A stretch of 64,000 bases of DNA from Musa acuminata AAA Group. Its lineage: Eukaryota; Streptophyta; Magnoliopsida; Zingiberales; Musaceae. A program made the translations under genes and the position numbers. The notes beneath the pieces are model-generated. The model made no database searches, had not been told where the DNA came from, and saw only the letters and a list, made by a program, of their open reading frames with translations. The stretch is taken from assembly GCF_036884655.1 (NCBI RefSeq), contig NC_088345.1, forward strand, positions 24,585,001 to 24,649,000. Reading direction: 5' to 3'. This document shows, one piece after another, positions 11,601-23,702 of this stretch (positions are counted from its first letter, which is position 1; each line of letters begins with the position of its first letter).

Positions 11601-12622
11601 GTGGTAACGTTGCTTCCGCGCTTCCCGCGTAGGATGATCTGTTTGCCCTTACAATAGAATTTCATAATTAATTTAGAAAAGTTCCAAGAGACATCACCTA
11701 ATGTAGTCAGCCATTTAATACCAAGCACTGCCTCATAGTCATCGATTGGTAGGAGGAAGAAATCGGTGATAATTTCTTGGTCTTGCAGTAATAGTTTCAC
11801 CTGCGGGCATCTTTGGTCGCACTTTAGGATTCTGCCGTCGGCAACCTTTACATTGAACTTGCTGCAACCTTCAATATGTAGTGCCATCCGAGCAGCAACC
11901 TTACTATTCAGGAAGTTATTAGTACTACCCGTGCCGATGAGAACAGTGATCGGCTGTTGTTTGAGAAGGCCTCCAACTTTCATTGTTTGCGGATTTGAGT
12001 AGCCGGCTAGTGCGTGTACCGTAATGTCGGTCGGTTGTGGCTCTTCTTCCATATCTTCTTCTTCATGTTCAAGGCTCTCTTCTAGATATTCAATGACCTC
12101 TTCTTCTACTGGTTCAATCATAAGAAGTCTACCTTTTTTACAGCGATGCTCGCGGCTCCACGGCTCGTCGCAATGCCAACATAACCCCTTCGCATATCAC
12201 TCCCGAAGTTCTTCTCTTGTTAAACTTTTCGGTGCAGGGACTCAGTTGATAGTAGGGGGGGCTGAGGGCTTTAGTATTGTAGGTCGTGGAGTGATCCTTG
12301 TCCTCCGGGCTTCGTGGTTCAATCGCTCCTCTTGAAGTCGTGCGAAAGAGATGGCTGCCATAAGCGTGTATGGTTGTCGCGCCGTAACTTCTCCCCGGAT
12401 CTCCGGCTTTAAGCCCTCAATAAAAGTCCCCAATAACTATTTTTCAGACCAATCACGAGTTTCATTAGATAACCTTTCAAACCTGGTTTGGTACTCCTGA
12501 ATGGTGGAGGTTTGTCGGATCTTTGCTAGTTGTCCGTCAAGGTTCTCGTAATAAGTTGGTCCGAAGCGGATCAGTAGTCTTTCTTTGAATTGTCGCCATG
12601 AAAGGGCTCCATAAGTGTGTTC
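8650..12622 (-). pseudogene. pol: Gypsy J pol and 3' part of gag: PR-RT-RNase H-INT-chromodomain, with stops
   Basis: From right to left on the minus strand: Gag C-terminal part (12622-12242) ending near a [14 protein letters not shown] knuckle; protease VLIGTGSTNNF (about 11930; the usual D-T-G reads G-T-G); RT (11482-10874) with [38 protein letters not shown] and FFDDILVYS; RNase H (10549-10286) with TDHKSL; integrase (10088-9378) with a CDVCQQNKG zinc end, SMDFIEGL, VSDRDRIFTSKFW and [14 protein letters not shown] carrying the D-D-E residues; and a chromodomain-type tail with RRHP-like remnants (about 9000-8690). Stops interrupt it (for example near 10874 and 10285). This is the best-preserved pol of this gypsy family here; it matches neither Tekay nor copia. 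Reina/Galadriel-like placement is a guess. Confidence 0.75.
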
Positions 12623-12627
12623 AAACT

Positions 12628-15258
12628 TGTAACACCACTCATTTTCGAATGTTCGTATAAATTTTTTGTGATAATGTAAGCATCTATTTTAATTGATAAA
12701 AAAAATAGAGTATGGATTAGAGGTAACTTATTTTTAAGATTTGGGAGATCTATTAAAAAAAAAAAAAGAATCTGAGGACCTATATGTAAACCCTAAGGAC
12801 CTAATCGTGAATATGATAAAAACAAGGACTAATCTGCAAAATGCACCAAATGACAAATCCCACCGCTTAAGCTTCTCTGCCTTCGTTCTTAAGGAAGTAG
12901 AGAAGGCAGCTCGTGGGTGATCAGGGAAAGAAAGAAAGAAAGAAGAAGAAGAAGAAGAAGAAGAAGAAGAAGAGAAACAAAAATTGGGACATTTAGGGTT
13001 CTTGCTTTAATCTTCTCACTTCGGGTCAAAATTTTCAAAGGCAAGTGTTCTAACCCCATTCTACAGAAGTATTAGACTCTGTTTTTATGTGATTCAAAAT
13101 AAATTGGAAGATTTCTATTTAGAAACTGATGTGTCTCTCTTTGGACTTAAAACCATGGATTCTGAAATATTTTTGGTATACTGACCCCTATACACTGTTT
13201 CGGCTATAAGTTTTAGCACAAAATGTGAATTCAGGCAAGAACTATTTTTTTTGTAATTAGACTCTTATCTCTTTCTTTTGACACTGATTTTGTAGAATTT
13301 GGACACCGAATACTTACCCAAACATTTTTTTTCAAATGAGACTATAGATGCTGTAAAATAGAGTTCAAGATTTCTGACCTAACGATACTAAAATGCCTAT
13401 AACTCCCTGTTGAAAATTCTAATTTGTAAAAAACTGATTTTATTTGAAACTAGACTTGAAAATCTTTTGTTTGACATATAATTTCTAAATTTTGGAATTC
13501 AATTGCCAACCCTATTATCTGTTGAGTCCGACCCTATAAATTCTGCAAAACAGTGATTGTGATTTTGACCTTGTGTTACCAAATCAAAGGTAACTCTGTG
13601 TTGGGAGCCCTGTTTCATATGAAATCTGTTCCATCCGAATATAGATTGATATATGGTTCGACCATAGTCTTCTTATGGGTATTGGAGCATAAATGTTATT
13701 CTGAAATATTTGTTTGATGTGCCACTGGAATTCTGTCCGAAATCGAGCTTTGGTCGATTTCGCGTATTCTGTTCCATTCCTTTGGATACTTGAATTCGTC
13801 TAACCTTCTTATTTGAATTGAGCTAACTATAATTGGATTCCCTGTACACTCTTGCTTCCATTTTCCTTTCTAAAATGAATACATTTGTGAGAGATTTGTA
13901 TCCTTGCGTCATTTGTTCTTAAAAAAAAGGCACATGTAAGCTTTGTTGTTCCGCGTGTGCTTCCGATATATGCTACTTATTGTTGAAACTGCCCTTTTGT
14001 ACTCTGGTGTGTGGGATTGTCTGGACCTTTGCCAGAAATGGTAAAGGGTATGCACTATTTGCCCGCTATGTGGGGTCCCGTTATGTGGGATATTCTGGAC
14101 CTTTGCTAGAAATGGTAAAGGGTATGCGCTTGTTGCCCGCTATGTGGGTATGTGATTAGAGCCTGCGATGCTCTGCCGGCCCCTTTTGACTTCACCTAGA
14201 CGTGGGTGGATGGAGCTCCCAGATGTGGGAGACTTTTGTCAGGTGGTCATTCAGAAATGGATGAATCACATTCTGACTAAGATCCCACTACACCCTCTAT
14301 ATGTTTGATATGACATCCAGAGTTTTGGTGAGTTATTTCTGTTCATACTCTAGATAAGATTGATATGATTGCAACGTCAAGGACGACGTTTGAGCTCTTG
14401 TACAATATGTGTACCGATATGCTCTGAAAGGCTTCATTCACTAATGATTTTGCTTCGAAATGTTCCCTATGCCGTTGATATGCTTCGAAACATTTTATAT
14501 GCCATTGATAAGCTCCGATATGTTTCCTTTGTTTCTGATATGCTCCAATTACTCTATGCTCCATCTGTTAGGAACCAAATAGGTATGATTGAAAGGACAA
14601 ATTGTGATTCTGCTCCTAATGATATTATGTCTACGAAATCGTATATTCTGCTTTGTGTTTTGAAACTGTATTTTTTTGGAAATCGTACTATTTTGATATG
14701 GATATGTTAGTCACTTGCTGAGCTCTTTATGCTCACCCCGTTTGTTGATAAATTTTTCTGGATAGCGTATCGCTTGCTTAAATGTTAAGAATGGGCTGAG
14801 GCAGTGGAAAGTTTAGAAGACGTTGGACAGAACTTTTGTTAGCATATATGTAGTTGTGTATAAGCTACCTTGCATCTAATGAAATGTGACTATGAATCTA
14901 AACCTGTGGATTTTGTGTAAGTTAATGGATCCCTCTTGTATAGGGTTTTGGAATGTTAAATTAAATACGTGTAATGATATGAACTTATGGTAAATCGATG
15001 ATTGTGGTGACTGCATAGAATTCCCCACTTGTGGATTTACTTGTGGTTTTTATTTTGATGAGTTGAGTTTAGATTGTATGAATTATCGAGTGATGTGTGC
15101 TATGTTTATGAATTGCACAGGGTTATGAATTGGTAGATTATAGAAGTGAAATTTTTTATCTGAATGTTTTCTTAGTGACCTCAAATGTGTGTTTGGATCC
15201 TAGGTTAGTTGTGATGAAGATTTTAAATATTGTCGATATATTTTGTGGGGGCGTGACA
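12628..15258 (+). repeat. 5' LTR of Tekay-type element I
   Basis: The LTR starts TGTAACACC and ends GGGGGCGTGACA. It contains a GAAA/GAA run (12924-12973), a short 30-bp minisatellite (14406-14550, about 4 units) and a roughly 75-bp direct duplication around 14030-14150 with GGACCTTTGC and AGAAATGGTAAAGGGTATGC. A long purine-poor leader precedes the PBS. I could not identify a TATA box with confidence. Confidence 0.92.
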
Positions 15259-15262
15259 GAGG

Positions 15263-15274
15263 TGGTATCAGAGC
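15263..15274 (+). other. PBS complementary to initiator Met tRNA (Tekay element I)
   Basis: TGGTATCAGAGC begins 5 bp after the LTR end (15258). This is the classic plant retroelement primer binding site matching the 3' end of initiator methionine tRNA. Confidence 0.9.
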
Positions 15275-15377
15275 ATGATTTGAGAATCACTAAGAATATT
15301 ATTTTTATTTGAGGTTTATTGAATGTCATTAGAGATTGATCAAAGAAAATGTTCTTTTGATGTTTTAGGAAGCGAGG

Positions 15378-15533
15378 ATGACGAGATCATCTGGTTCTCC
15401 TGTTGCATCTACTGCTGATCAATTGAGTGGTATTATGCGGACTTTGGAGACTATGGCACAAGTGATGCAACAACAACAACAACCTGTCCAATAAGGAAAT
15501 AATGATGCGACAGAGACATCAAACCAGACGGGG
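15378..15533 (+). pseudogene. gag: Gag N-terminus of Tekay element I, truncated, with a stop
   Basis: ATG at 15378 opens MTRSSGSPVASTADQLSG and runs 38 codons to a glutamine-rich stretch, then TAA at 15492-15494 (CAA to TAA is plausible in the run of CAA codons). The frame continues 13 more codons into the ATG of the long ORF at 15534 without a shift. A normal Tekay Gag would have roughly 200-300 residues of matrix/capsid here, including the retrotransposon Gag core. That is absent: the text jumps to a linker followed by the zinc knuckle. The element therefore cannot make its own capsid. Confidence 0.75.
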
Positions 15534-18500
15534 TTGGGAATTGAAAGAGACATGGAGGAAATTCAAGAAATCATTGGCAAGAACAAAAGGGGCAAATTTA
15601 CTAGCAAAAGCAGGAGAGAAAATGAATATGAAGATAGTAACAAGAGGTTTAAGACATCTGGATTTGAGAAAACGAAACCATTGGGGAGGACTCAGTTATG
15701 TGCAAAATGCGGATTAAATCATGAAACAAGTCGGTGTTTTCGGGTGACTGGAGCATGTTTTGGTTGTGGAAAGCTAGGTCATCAAATAAGAGATTGCCCA
15801 CTGAACAGGAAGAAAGAGCCACTGTCTCCTAGACCCTCAGTCCATGCTAGAGTGTACGCTATCATTGAACAAGATTCTAAAGCTTCTAAATCAGTGGTGG
15901 AAGGTATTCTTCATGTTTCTAAAAGAAATGCAAAAGTTTTGTTTGATCCCGGCTCCAACTTATCTTTTGTTTCACAATACTTTGCTTGTCACTTGGATAT
16001 TCTACCTAAACCCCTGGATTATATGTTATATGTAACAACTGCTGTTGGAGATTCATTGGCAACAAACTTGGTCTACCCATCTTGTTTGATCTCTATTGGA
16101 GACCACGAACTCCTTGCTGATTTGATTCTCCTAGAGATCCAGGGTTTTGATATTATACTTGGCATGGATTGGTTATCTTCTCATCACGCTAGTATTGATT
16201 GTTACAAAAAAATAATTACTTTCTGCATACCAGATCAGCCTATATTTTTCTTTGAGGGCATTAAGCATGATTTTCCTCCTTGCTTGATATCAGCACTTCA
16301 AGTTTATCGTCTTATGCAGAAAGGTTGTTTTTGTTATATGGTGTGTGTAAAGGAGCGTTCAAATCAGGAAACCCACCTAGATGAAATTTCAGTGGTCAAA
16401 GAATTCCCTGATGTATTTCCAGATGACTTGCCTGGTTTACCTCTAGATAGAGAGGGTGAATTTGCTATTGATCTAGTTCCCAGTACAACCCCAATATCTA
16501 AGCCTCCCTACATAATGGCACCACTCGAGCTAGAAGAGTTAAAGAAGCAAATACAAGAATTATTAGATAAGGGTTTCATACGACCTAGTGTATCTCCATG
16601 GGGTGCTCCGGTACTATTAGTGAAGAAGGATGGAACATTGAGGCTTTGTATTGATTATAGACAGTTAAATCAGGTGACCATCAAAAACAAATATCCCATA
16701 CCTAGAATTGATGATTTGTTTGATCAACTGCAGGGTGCACAAGTATTCTCTAAGATTGACCTGAGGTCAGGTTACTATCAGTTGAAGATCAAGGAGGAGG
16801 ATATTTCAAAAACAGCTTTCAGAACTCGATATGGTCATTATGAATTCTTAGTGATGCCTTTTGGTCTAACAAATGCCCCTACAGCTTTTATGGAACTAAT
16901 GAATAGGATATTTCAACCGCTCTTGGATATCTGTGTAATTGTATTTATTGATGACATATTGGTGTATTCAAAGAGTAATCAGGAGCATGAGGAACACTTG
17001 AGAGATGTATTGTCCATACTAAGAGAAAAGAAGTTGTATGCGAAGTTCAACAAATGTGAATTTTGGTTGAATGAAGTTGCTTTCTTAGGTCATGTGATTT
17101 CAGGGGAGGGTATATCTGTTGATCCAAAGAAAATAGAAGCTGTAGTTGAATGGGAAGTACCAACAAATATAACAGAGGTTAGAAGTTTCTTGGGTATGGC
17201 AGGTTATTACAAGAGATTTGTGGAGGGATTTTCTCGAATTGCTCAACCTCTCACCAAACTCACTAAGAAGAATATGAAATTTGTATGGGGTGATGACTGT
17301 GAGCAAAGCTTTCAAGAGTTAAAAAGAAGATTGACTAGTGCCCCTATTCTCACTATTCCAAGTGGTAGTGAGGGATTTGTAGTTTATACTGATGCTTCAA
17401 GAAAGGGTCTAGGATGTGTTTTGATACAGGAAGGGAGAGTAATAGCTTATGCTTCTAGGCAACTTAAAGGTTATGAATTGAATTATCCAACTCATGATTT
17501 GGAATTAGTAGCAATTATTTTTGCTTTAAAGATTTGGAGACATTATTTGTATGGTCGACAGTTTGAAATCTTCACTGATCACAAGAGTTTAAAATATATT
17601 TTCACTCAGAAAGAGTTAAACATGAGGCAGCGAAGATGGATAGAACTTCTGAAGGATTATGATTGTGCCATCCGTTATCACCCGAGCAAAGCCAATGTTG
17701 TAGCTGATGCACTTAGTAGGAAATCTACAAGTTTTATGGCTAGTTTGGTCGTGAAGCAATGGAAGTCATTACAAGAAAATTTTGATTTGAAAGCTTTGAG
17801 CAAAGAGCAAGACTCGATGATATTGATGGCCTCCATTCAAGTGCAATCTGATCTTATTCAACAAATTAAGGAAGGACAATTACGAGATCCACATTTAATT
17901 TACTTGAGGAGTGAAGTGGAAAAGGAATTGAAGCCACAATTTCAAGTTTCAAAGGATGGCCTATTGAGATTTGGGGAGAGAGTATGTGTACCAAATGAAC
18001 CATATATCAAGAATCAAATCCTAAATGAAAGTCATACTTCAAAGTACACCCTACACCCTGGAAGCACTAAGATGTATAGAGATCTTCAAGGTCATTATTG
18101 GTGGGAAGGCATGAAGAAAGAAATTGCAATGTATGTTTCAAAATGTTTGACTTGTCAGCAAACTAAAGTAGAACACCAAAGACCTGGAGGGTTGTTGCAA
18201 CCTTTAGTTATTCCTGAATGGAAATGGGAATGTATTACTATGGATTTTGTTTCGGGACTACCCAGAACCTCGAGGAAGCATGATGCTATTTGGGTTATCA
18301 TTGATAGGTTAACAAAATCTGCGCATTTCCTACCGATTAATATGACTTATTCGCTTGATAGACTTGCAGATTTATATGTTAATGAAATAGTAAGACTTCA
18401 TGGTATTCCAAAGGAGATTATCTTTGATAGAGACTCCAGATTTCTCTCTAGAATCTGGAGAAGATTGCAGGAGTCGATGGGTACTAAAGTTAAGTTTAGT

Positions 18501-19283
18501 ACTGCATATCATCCTCAGACTGATGGTCAGTTAGAAAGAACAATTCAAACACTTGAGGATTTGCTTAGAGCCTATGTTATGGATTGGAAAGGTGAATGGG
18601 ATAAGGATATTTCACTTGTTGAGTTCACGTATAATAATAGTTATCATTCAAGTATTCAGATGGCTCCTTATGAAGCTTTATATGGGCAAAAGTGCATAAC
18701 ACCTATATGTTGGGAGGAAGTTGGTGACAGAAAGCTGTTAGCACCGGACAAGGTACAAGAAACTACCGAGAAAATTCAAGTTATAAGAAAAAGGCTAAAA
18801 ACTGCTCAGAGTCGTCAAAAGAGTTATGCCGACAATAGAAGGCGAGATATTGAGTTTGAAATCGAAGATTTTGTATTCTTAAAAGTCTCCCCTTCCAAAG
18901 GCATTATAAGGTTTGGGAAGAAAGGAAAATTAAGCCCAAGATTTATTGGACCTTTTGAGGTTCTTGAGAGGGTTGGTTCTGTCGCTTACAGGATTGCCTT
19001 ACCACCAGCATTGAGCCATGTCCATGATATATTTCATGTCTCAATGATTAGAAAGTATATGTATGACCCTTCTCACATCATTAAGTATGAGCTGGTGGAG
19101 ATCGATAAAGATTTATCCTATGTGGAAGAGCCTATTCAGATTATTGATAAGAAAGAAAAAGTCCTAAGGAATCGGGTCATTCCACTGGTTCAAGTAATTT
19201 GGAGACATCATTCTGGAGCGGAGACAACTTGGGAGCTAGAAGAGGAAATGAAAAAGGTGTATCCTCGTCTTTTCATCGAATAG
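15534..19283 (+). CDS. pol: Tekay-type Gag-Pol polyprotein: zinc knuckle, PR, RT, RNase H, integrase, chromodomain (1249 aa)
   Basis: One uninterrupted frame. A CCHC knuckle [14 protein letters not shown] at residues 75-88 is the nucleic-acid-binding end of Gag. Protease follows with [11 protein letters not shown] (D-P-G at 138-140, a variant of D-S/T-G) and IILGMDWL (207-214). RT spans about 290-480 with [18 protein letters not shown] and the catalytic FIDD at 471-474. RNase H has YTDAS (D620), E657, TDHKS (D682) and ADALSRK (D726). Integrase has a His-His-Cys-Cys finger (H834, H841, C871, C874) and D904, D965, E1001 with 35 residues between the last two. A chromodomain-type tail (about 1195-1246) should bind heterochromatin marks and steer insertion. 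ATG 15534 is only the first Met after the gag stop; translation would normally start at 15378. Pol appears functional, but no Gag core is encoded. Confidence 0.92.
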   Translation: MGIERDMEEIQEIIGKNKRGKFTSKSRRENEYEDSNKRFKTSGFEKTKPLGRTQLCAKCGLNHETSRCFRVTGACFGCGKLGHQIRDCPLNRKKEPLSPRPSVHARVYAIIEQDSKASKSVVEGILHVSKRNAKVLFDPGSNLSFVSQYFACHLDILPKPLDYMLYVTTAVGDSLATNLVYPSCLISIGDHELLADLILLEIQGFDIILGMDWLSSHHASIDCYKKIITFCIPDQPIFFFEGIKHDFPPCLISALQVYRLMQKGCFCYMVCVKERSNQETHLDEISVVKEFPDVFPDDLPGLPLDREGEFAIDLVPSTTPISKPPYIMAPLELEELKKQIQELLDKGFIRPSVSPWGAPVLLVKKDGTLRLCIDYRQLNQVTIKNKYPIPRIDDLFDQLQGAQVFSKIDLRSGYYQLKIKEEDISKTAFRTRYGHYEFLVMPFGLTNAPTAFMELMNRIFQPLLDICVIVFIDDILVYSKSNQEHEEHLRDVLSILREKKLYAKFNKCEFWLNEVAFLGHVISGEGISVDPKKIEAVVEWEVPTNITEVRSFLGMAGYYKRFVEGFSRIAQPLTKLTKKNMKFVWGDDCEQSFQELKRRLTSAPILTIPSGSEGFVVYTDASRKGLGCVLIQEGRVIAYASRQLKGYELNYPTHDLELVAIIFALKIWRHYLYGRQFEIFTDHKSLKYIFTQKELNMRQRRWIELLKDYDCAIRYHPSKANVVADALSRKSTSFMASLVVKQWKSLQENFDLKALSKEQDSMILMASIQVQSDLIQQIKEGQLRDPHLIYLRSEVEKELKPQFQVSKDGLLRFGERVCVPNEPYIKNQILNESHTSKYTLHPGSTKMYRDLQGHYWWEGMKKEIAMYVSKCLTCQQTKVEHQRPGGLLQPLVIPEWKWECITMDFVSGLPRTSRKHDAIWVIIDRLTKSAHFLPINMTYSLDRLADLYVNEIVRLHGIPKEIIFDRDSRFLSRIWRRLQESMGTKVKFSTAYHPQTDGQLERTIQTLEDLLRAYVMDWKGEWDKDISLVEFTYNNSYHSSIQMAPYEALYGQKCITPICWEEVGDRKLLAPDKVQETTEKIQVIRKRLKTAQSRQKSYADNRRRDIEFEIEDFVFLKVSPSKGIIRFGKKGKLSPRFIGPFEVLERVGSVAYRIALPPALSHVHDIFHVSMIRKYMYDPSHIIKYELVEIDKDLSYVEEPIQIIDKKEKVLRNRVIPLVQVIWRHHSGAETTWELEEEMKKVYPRLFIE

Positions 19284-19319
19284 AGGTACGATAAATTTAG
19301 AGGACTAAATTTTTCTTTT

Positions 19320-19332
19320 AAGGGGGGGAGAG
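19320..19332 (+). other. Polypurine tract of Tekay element I
   Basis: AAGGGGGGGAGAG sits directly before the 3' LTR start TGTAACACC at 19333 and 37 bp after the pol stop. It would prime plus-strand DNA synthesis. Confidence 0.88.
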
Positions 19333-21983
19333 TGTAACACCCCTCATTTTCGAATGTTCGTATAAATTTTTGGTGATAATGTAAGCATCTATTTTAATTG
19401 ACAAAAGAAATAGAGTATGGATTAGAGGTAACTTATTTTTAAGATTTGGGAGATCTGTTCAAAAAAAAAAAAAAAGAATCTGAGGACCTATGTGTAAACC
19501 CTAAGGACCTAATCTTGAATATGATAAAAACAAGGACTAATCTGCAAAATGCACCAAATGACAAATCCCACCGCTTAAGCTTCTCTGCCTTCGTTCTTAA
19601 GGAAGCAGAGAAGGCAGCTCGTGGGTGATCAGGGAAAGAAAGAAAGAAAGAAAGAAGAAGAAGAAGAAGAAGAAGAAGAAGAAGAAGAAGAAGAAGAGAA
19701 ACAAAAATTGGGACTTTTAGGGTTCTTGCTTTAATCTTCTCACTTCGGGTCAAAATTTTCAAAGGCAAGTATTCTAACCCCATCCTACAGAAGTATTAGA
19801 CTCTGTTTTTATGTGATTCAAAATAAATTGGAAGATTTCTATTTAGAAACTGATGTGTCTATCTTTGGACTTAAAACCATGGATTCTGAAATATTTTCGG
19901 TATACTGACCCCTATATACTGTTTCGGCTATAAGTTTTAGCACAAAATGTGAATTCAGGCAGGAACTATTTTGTTTGTAATTAGACTCTTATCTCTTTCT
20001 TTTGACACCAATTTTGTCGAATTTGGACACCGAATACTTACCCAAACATTTTTTTTCAAATGAGACTATAGATGTTGTAAAACAGAGTTCAAGATTTCTG
20101 ACCTATCGATACTAAAATGCCTATAACTCCCTGTTGAAAATTCTGATTTGTACCAAACTGATTTTATTTGAAACTACACTTGAAAATCTTTCGTTTTACA
20201 TATAATTTGAAAATTTTGGAATTCAATTGTCAACCCTATTATCTGTTGAGTCCGACCCTATAAATTCTGCAAAACAGTGATTGTGATTTTGACCTTGTGT
20301 TACCAAATCAGAGGTAACTCTGTGTTGGGAGACCTGTTTCATATGAAATCTGTTCCATCCGAATATAGATTGATATATGGTTCGACCATAGTCTTCTTAT
20401 GGGTATTGGAGCATAATTGTTATTTTGAAATATTTGTTTGATGTGCCATTGGAATTCTGTCCGAAATCGAGCTTTGGTCGATTTCGCGTATTCTGTTCCA
20501 TTCCTTTGGATACTTGAATTCGTCTAACCTTCTTATTTGAATTGAGCTAACTATAATTGGATTCGCTGTACACTCTTGCTTCCATTTTCCTTTCTAAAAT
20601 GAATACATTTGTGAGAGATTTGTGTCCTTGTGTCATTTGTTCTTAAAAAAAAGGCACATGTAAGCTTCGTTGTTCCGCGTGTGCTTCCGATATATGCTAC
20701 TTATTGTTCAAACTGCCCTTTTGTACTCTGGTGTGTCAGATTGTCTAGACCTTTGCCAGAAATGGTAAAGGGTATGCGCTATTTGCTCGCTATGTGGGGT
20801 CCCGTTATGTGGGATAGTCTGGACCTTTGCCAGAAATGGTAAAGGGTATGCGCTTGTTGCCCGCTATGTGGGTATGTGATTAGAGCCTGCGATGCTCTGC
20901 CGGCCCCCTTTGACTTCACCTAGACGTGGGTCGATGGAGCTCCCAGACGTGGGAGACTTTTGTCAGGTGGTCATTCAGAAATGGATGAATCACATTCTGA
21001 CTGAGATCCCACTACACCCTCTATATGTTTGATATGACATCCAGAGTTTTGGTGAGTTATTTCTGTTCATACTCTGGATAAGATTGATATGATTGCAATG
21101 TCAAGGATGACGTTTGAGCTCTTGTACGATATGTGTACCGATATGCTCTGAAAGGCTTCATTCACTGATGATTTTGCTTCGAAATGTTCCCTATGCCGTT
21201 GATATGCTTCGAAACATTTTATATGCCATTGATAAGCTCCGATATGTTTCCTTTGTTTCTGATATGCTCCAATTACTCTATGCTCCATCTGTTAGGAACC
21301 AAATAGGTATGATTGAAAGGACAAATTGTGATTCTGCTCCTAATGATATTATGTCTACGAAATCGTATATTCTGCTTTGTGTTTTGAAACTGTATTTTTT
21401 TGGAAATCGTACTATTTTGATATGGATATGTTAGTCACTTGCTGAGCTCTTTATGCTCACCCCGTTTGTTGATAAATTTTTCAGGATAGCTTATTGCTTG
21501 CTTAAATGTTAAGAATGGGCTGAGGCAGTGGAAAGTTTAGAAGACGTTGGGCAGAACTTTTGTTAGCATATATGTAGTTGTGTATAAGCTACCTTGCATC
21601 TACTGAAATGTGACTATGAATCTAAACCTGTGGATTTTGTGTAAGTTAATGGATCCCTCATGTATAGGGTTTTGGAATGTTAAATTAAATACGTGTAATG
21701 ATATGAACTTATGGTAAATCGATGATTGTGGTGACTGCATAGAATTCCCCACTTGTGGATTTACACTGTGGTTTTTATTTTGATGAGTTGAGTTCAGATT
21801 GTTTGAATTATCGAGTGATGTGTGCTATGTTTATGAATTGCACAGGGTTATGAATTGGTAGATTATAGAAGTAAAATTTTTGATCTGAATGTTTTCTTAG
21901 TGACCTCAAATGTGTGTTTGGATCCTGGGTTAGTTGTGATGAAGATTTTAAATATTGTCGATATAGTTTGTGGGGGCGTGACA
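19333..21983 (+). repeat. 3' LTR of Tekay-type element I
   Basis: 2651 bp, collinear with the 5' LTR and 20 bp longer, partly from a longer GAA run (19635-19697). Starts TGTAACACC and ends GGGGGCGTGACA just before the target copy AAACC. A 235-bp sample (21066-21300 against 14341-14575) shows 5 substitutions, all transitions. Confidence 0.92.
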
Positions 21984-22415
21984 AAACCAGTCAAACCATT
22001 GTATGGCATCCCCTTTAAGATGTATAGCTGCAATTTCCACCATGGATGCATCCGCAGTTTTATGGTACCGAAAATATCGCTCCGCGCGTGAGATCCAACC
22101 AATTGGGTCTCCTTCTTCCCATCTAGGGAAGTCCACTCTCATGCGCGAATAGTTAGGGTCGGTCATAGAACCTCCCCTCTCTTGGAAGTCATCTCTTTGG
22201 GCATGATTTGATTGATTAGAGCTCTCTCCTTGATGTGATTTCTTCGGGCTTGGTGGTCGGCCCAAACTGAATTCGGTAAGGAGAGTCCGAATCTTATCCT
22301 CCATTCGTGCCTCAAAGGCTTTAAATTTAGCATTGATTGCGTCCTCATATGCCATAGTATATGACTCCAAATCTGTGACGTTAAGATCTCTCTTTTGTTG
22401 ACGAGTTAAAGGCAT
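21984..22415 (-). pseudogene. gag: Gag N-terminal part of gypsy J
   Basis: The minus-strand frame starts MPLTRQQKRDLNVTD at 22415 and reads EARMEDKIRTLLTEF, then DPNYSRMRVDFPRWEEGDP and ISRAERYFRYHKTADASM, to IQWFDWF, where the Tekay insertion interrupts it; the remainder is at 12622 and leftward. Residues 85-145 form the recognised Gag core (W-x-E-G-D-P-I-G-W-I). This stretch has no stop. The start is the first Met after the leader and matches the parallel sequence MPLT- remnants of G (7060) and C (42570). Confidence 0.8.
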
Positions 22416-22939
22416 GTATAGGTTTGATAGAAATTAGTGAAAGTTTGCTGCAGAATTGTGTTGTCTTGTAAGAGCAAAATTAACGTCAAAGAAACAGCGG
22501 TTTCTCGACGAAATCTCCACAAAAAATTTGAGAGATTTGAGGAGGGAATTGATAACAATATCTCAGTTTATATGACAGCAAGGATGTCCAATTTAATCAA
22601 GAAAATTTCGACAGTAACAGCAAGAAAATTGGTGTAAGTTGCGATAGTAGAATTCTCGTCGAAAAATTTCAGCAACTTACGATGAAATTTGCAGCAATAT
22701 AGGAACGAATTTTTTTTTTTTTTTTGGATTTTCGAATATGGATAACTAAATTGCAGCAGCAGTAAGGTAGGAAACTAGAACCTGTTGCAATTCACAGTGA
22801 GATCAAAGGATGATTTGCGGTGGTAGAGATGACGGTGGAATTTGGCGACGATCTTTTAAGCAATTGTGGGAATTGCTTTGGGCGGTTGTGGAGGGTTGAT
22901 GGATGGCAGTGGAAGGGTAGCGAGATGCCAAGAACGCTC
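22416..22939 (-). other. 5' untranslated leader of gypsy J
   Basis: About 520 bp of AT-rich leader between PBS and gag on the minus strand, with a T run near 22710-22725. I see no gene in it. It is much shorter than the 1.1-1.3-kb leaders of G and C because the block carrying TATAGCAGATT repeats is absent. Confidence 0.65.
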
Positions 22940-22951
22940 CTCTGATACCAG
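22940..22951 (-). other. PBS of gypsy J (initiator Met tRNA)
   Basis: On the minus strand the LTR end TAACA is followed by CCTGGTATCAGAGG; TGGTATCAGAG matches the initiator-Met primer site. Confidence 0.85.
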
Positions 22952-22952
22952 G

Positions 22953-23381
22953 TGTTAGAACCCTTGCAGATTCTAAACTTGGGATTGATCTCTTTAGGGG
23001 ATCGGCCTCCTTGGAACTCTATAGGGGTTCCTCCCTCCAAGTTGCTGCTCAAAGGCTGCAGAAAATATTCATCTATTGCTTAAGAAACGAGAAGGAATAC
23101 ATGGCTATTTATAGGGCTTCTAAACCCTAACTCCTAATAGGACTCCTACTTAAGACTCTTACTTCTAACCAACTCCTAATATGACTCATACTCAAGACTC
23201 CTATTCCCTTACAACTCCTAATTCTTCTCTAAGAAAAAACCTCCTAATAGAATGTCTCTCTCAATTAGGACTCTCCTAGTTAGAGTCCTAACAGAGTGTC
23301 CCTCTCAATTAGGACTCTCCTAGCTAGAGTCCTAATAGAATGTCCCTCTCAATTAGGACTCTCCTAGCTAGAGTCCTAACA
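22953..23381 (-). repeat. Right (5') LTR of gypsy J
   Basis: 429 bp, TGTTAGAACC to CTAACA, with a triplicated 44-bp end. It is followed by the TTCCT target copy. It has the same length as the left LTR and about 11 substitutions. A minus-strand TATAAATA box lies near 23105-23112. Confidence 0.88.
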
Positions 23382-23386
23382 TTCCT

Positions 23387-23702
23387 CCCTCCAAGTTGCT
23401 GCTCAAAGGCTACAGAAAAGATTCATCTTTTGCCTATCAAAAGAGAAGGAATACATGGTTATTTATAGGGCTTCTAAACCCTAACTCCTAATAGGGCTCC
23501 TATTTAAGACTCTTACTTCTAACCAACTCCTAATAAGACTCCTACTCAAGACTCCTATTCCCTTACAACTCCTAATTCTTCTCTAAGAAAAAACCTCCTA
23601 CATGAATGTCCCTCTCAATTAGGACTCTCCTAGTTAGAGTCCTAACAGAGTCCTAACAGAATGTCTCTCTCAATTAGGACTCTCCTAGCTAGAGTCCTAA
23701 CA
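23387..23702 (-). repeat. Middle LTR of gypsy G, second part
   Basis: Continuation of the LTR begun at 8141-8220. It starts CCCTCCAAGTTGCTGCTC and ends GTCCTAACA. Near its end the unit GAGTCCTAACA is partly duplicated (23638-23658), similar to but not the same as the triplication in J. Confidence 0.85.

Larger units (their letters stand above)
12628..21983 (+). mobile_element. Full-length Tekay/Del-type Ty3/gypsy element I, TSD AAACT/AAACC
   Basis: A 5' LTR (12628-15258), PBS (15263-15274), truncated gag, a 1249-codon open pol (15534-19283), a polypurine tract (19320-19332) and a 3' LTR (19333-21983) form a 9.4-kb element in the gag of gypsy J. The flanks are AAACT (12623-12627) and AAACC (21984-21988), one mismatch, and the host gag reads on smoothly across the site. 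The LTRs are TG...CA bounded and differ at 5 positions in a sampled 235-bp stretch. Pol is intact but the Gag core is missing, so the copy needs Gag in trans. Confidence 0.92.
8221..23381 (-). mobile_element. Ty3/gypsy chromovirus J, full length with nested Tekay element, TSD TTCCT
   Basis: Equal-length LTRs (8221-8649 and 22953-23381, both 429 bp) flank a minus-strand internal region with gag, PR, RT, RNase H, INT and chromodomain in that order. TTCCT precedes the left LTR (8216-8220) and follows the right one (23382-23386). It inserted into the middle LTR of related compound G. The LTRs differ at about 11 of 429 positions by hand count. The Tekay-type element 12628-21983 is inserted in its gag. 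The RT retains FFDDILVYS, unlike G and C, but pol has several stops. Confidence 0.85.

Noticed and set aside
8650..12622. Endogenous pararetrovirus (caulimovirid) RT-RNase H
   Set aside because: The order RT-RNase H-integrase with D-D-E and a chromodomain-type tail, plus LTRs, PBS and TSD, identifies a Ty3/gypsy retrotransposon; no movement or coat protein signature is seen.
15263..15274. tRNA-Met gene fragment (also at 37950, 47537, 56147)
   Set aside because: Only 11-12 bases next to LTR ends; these are primer binding sites, not tRNA genes.
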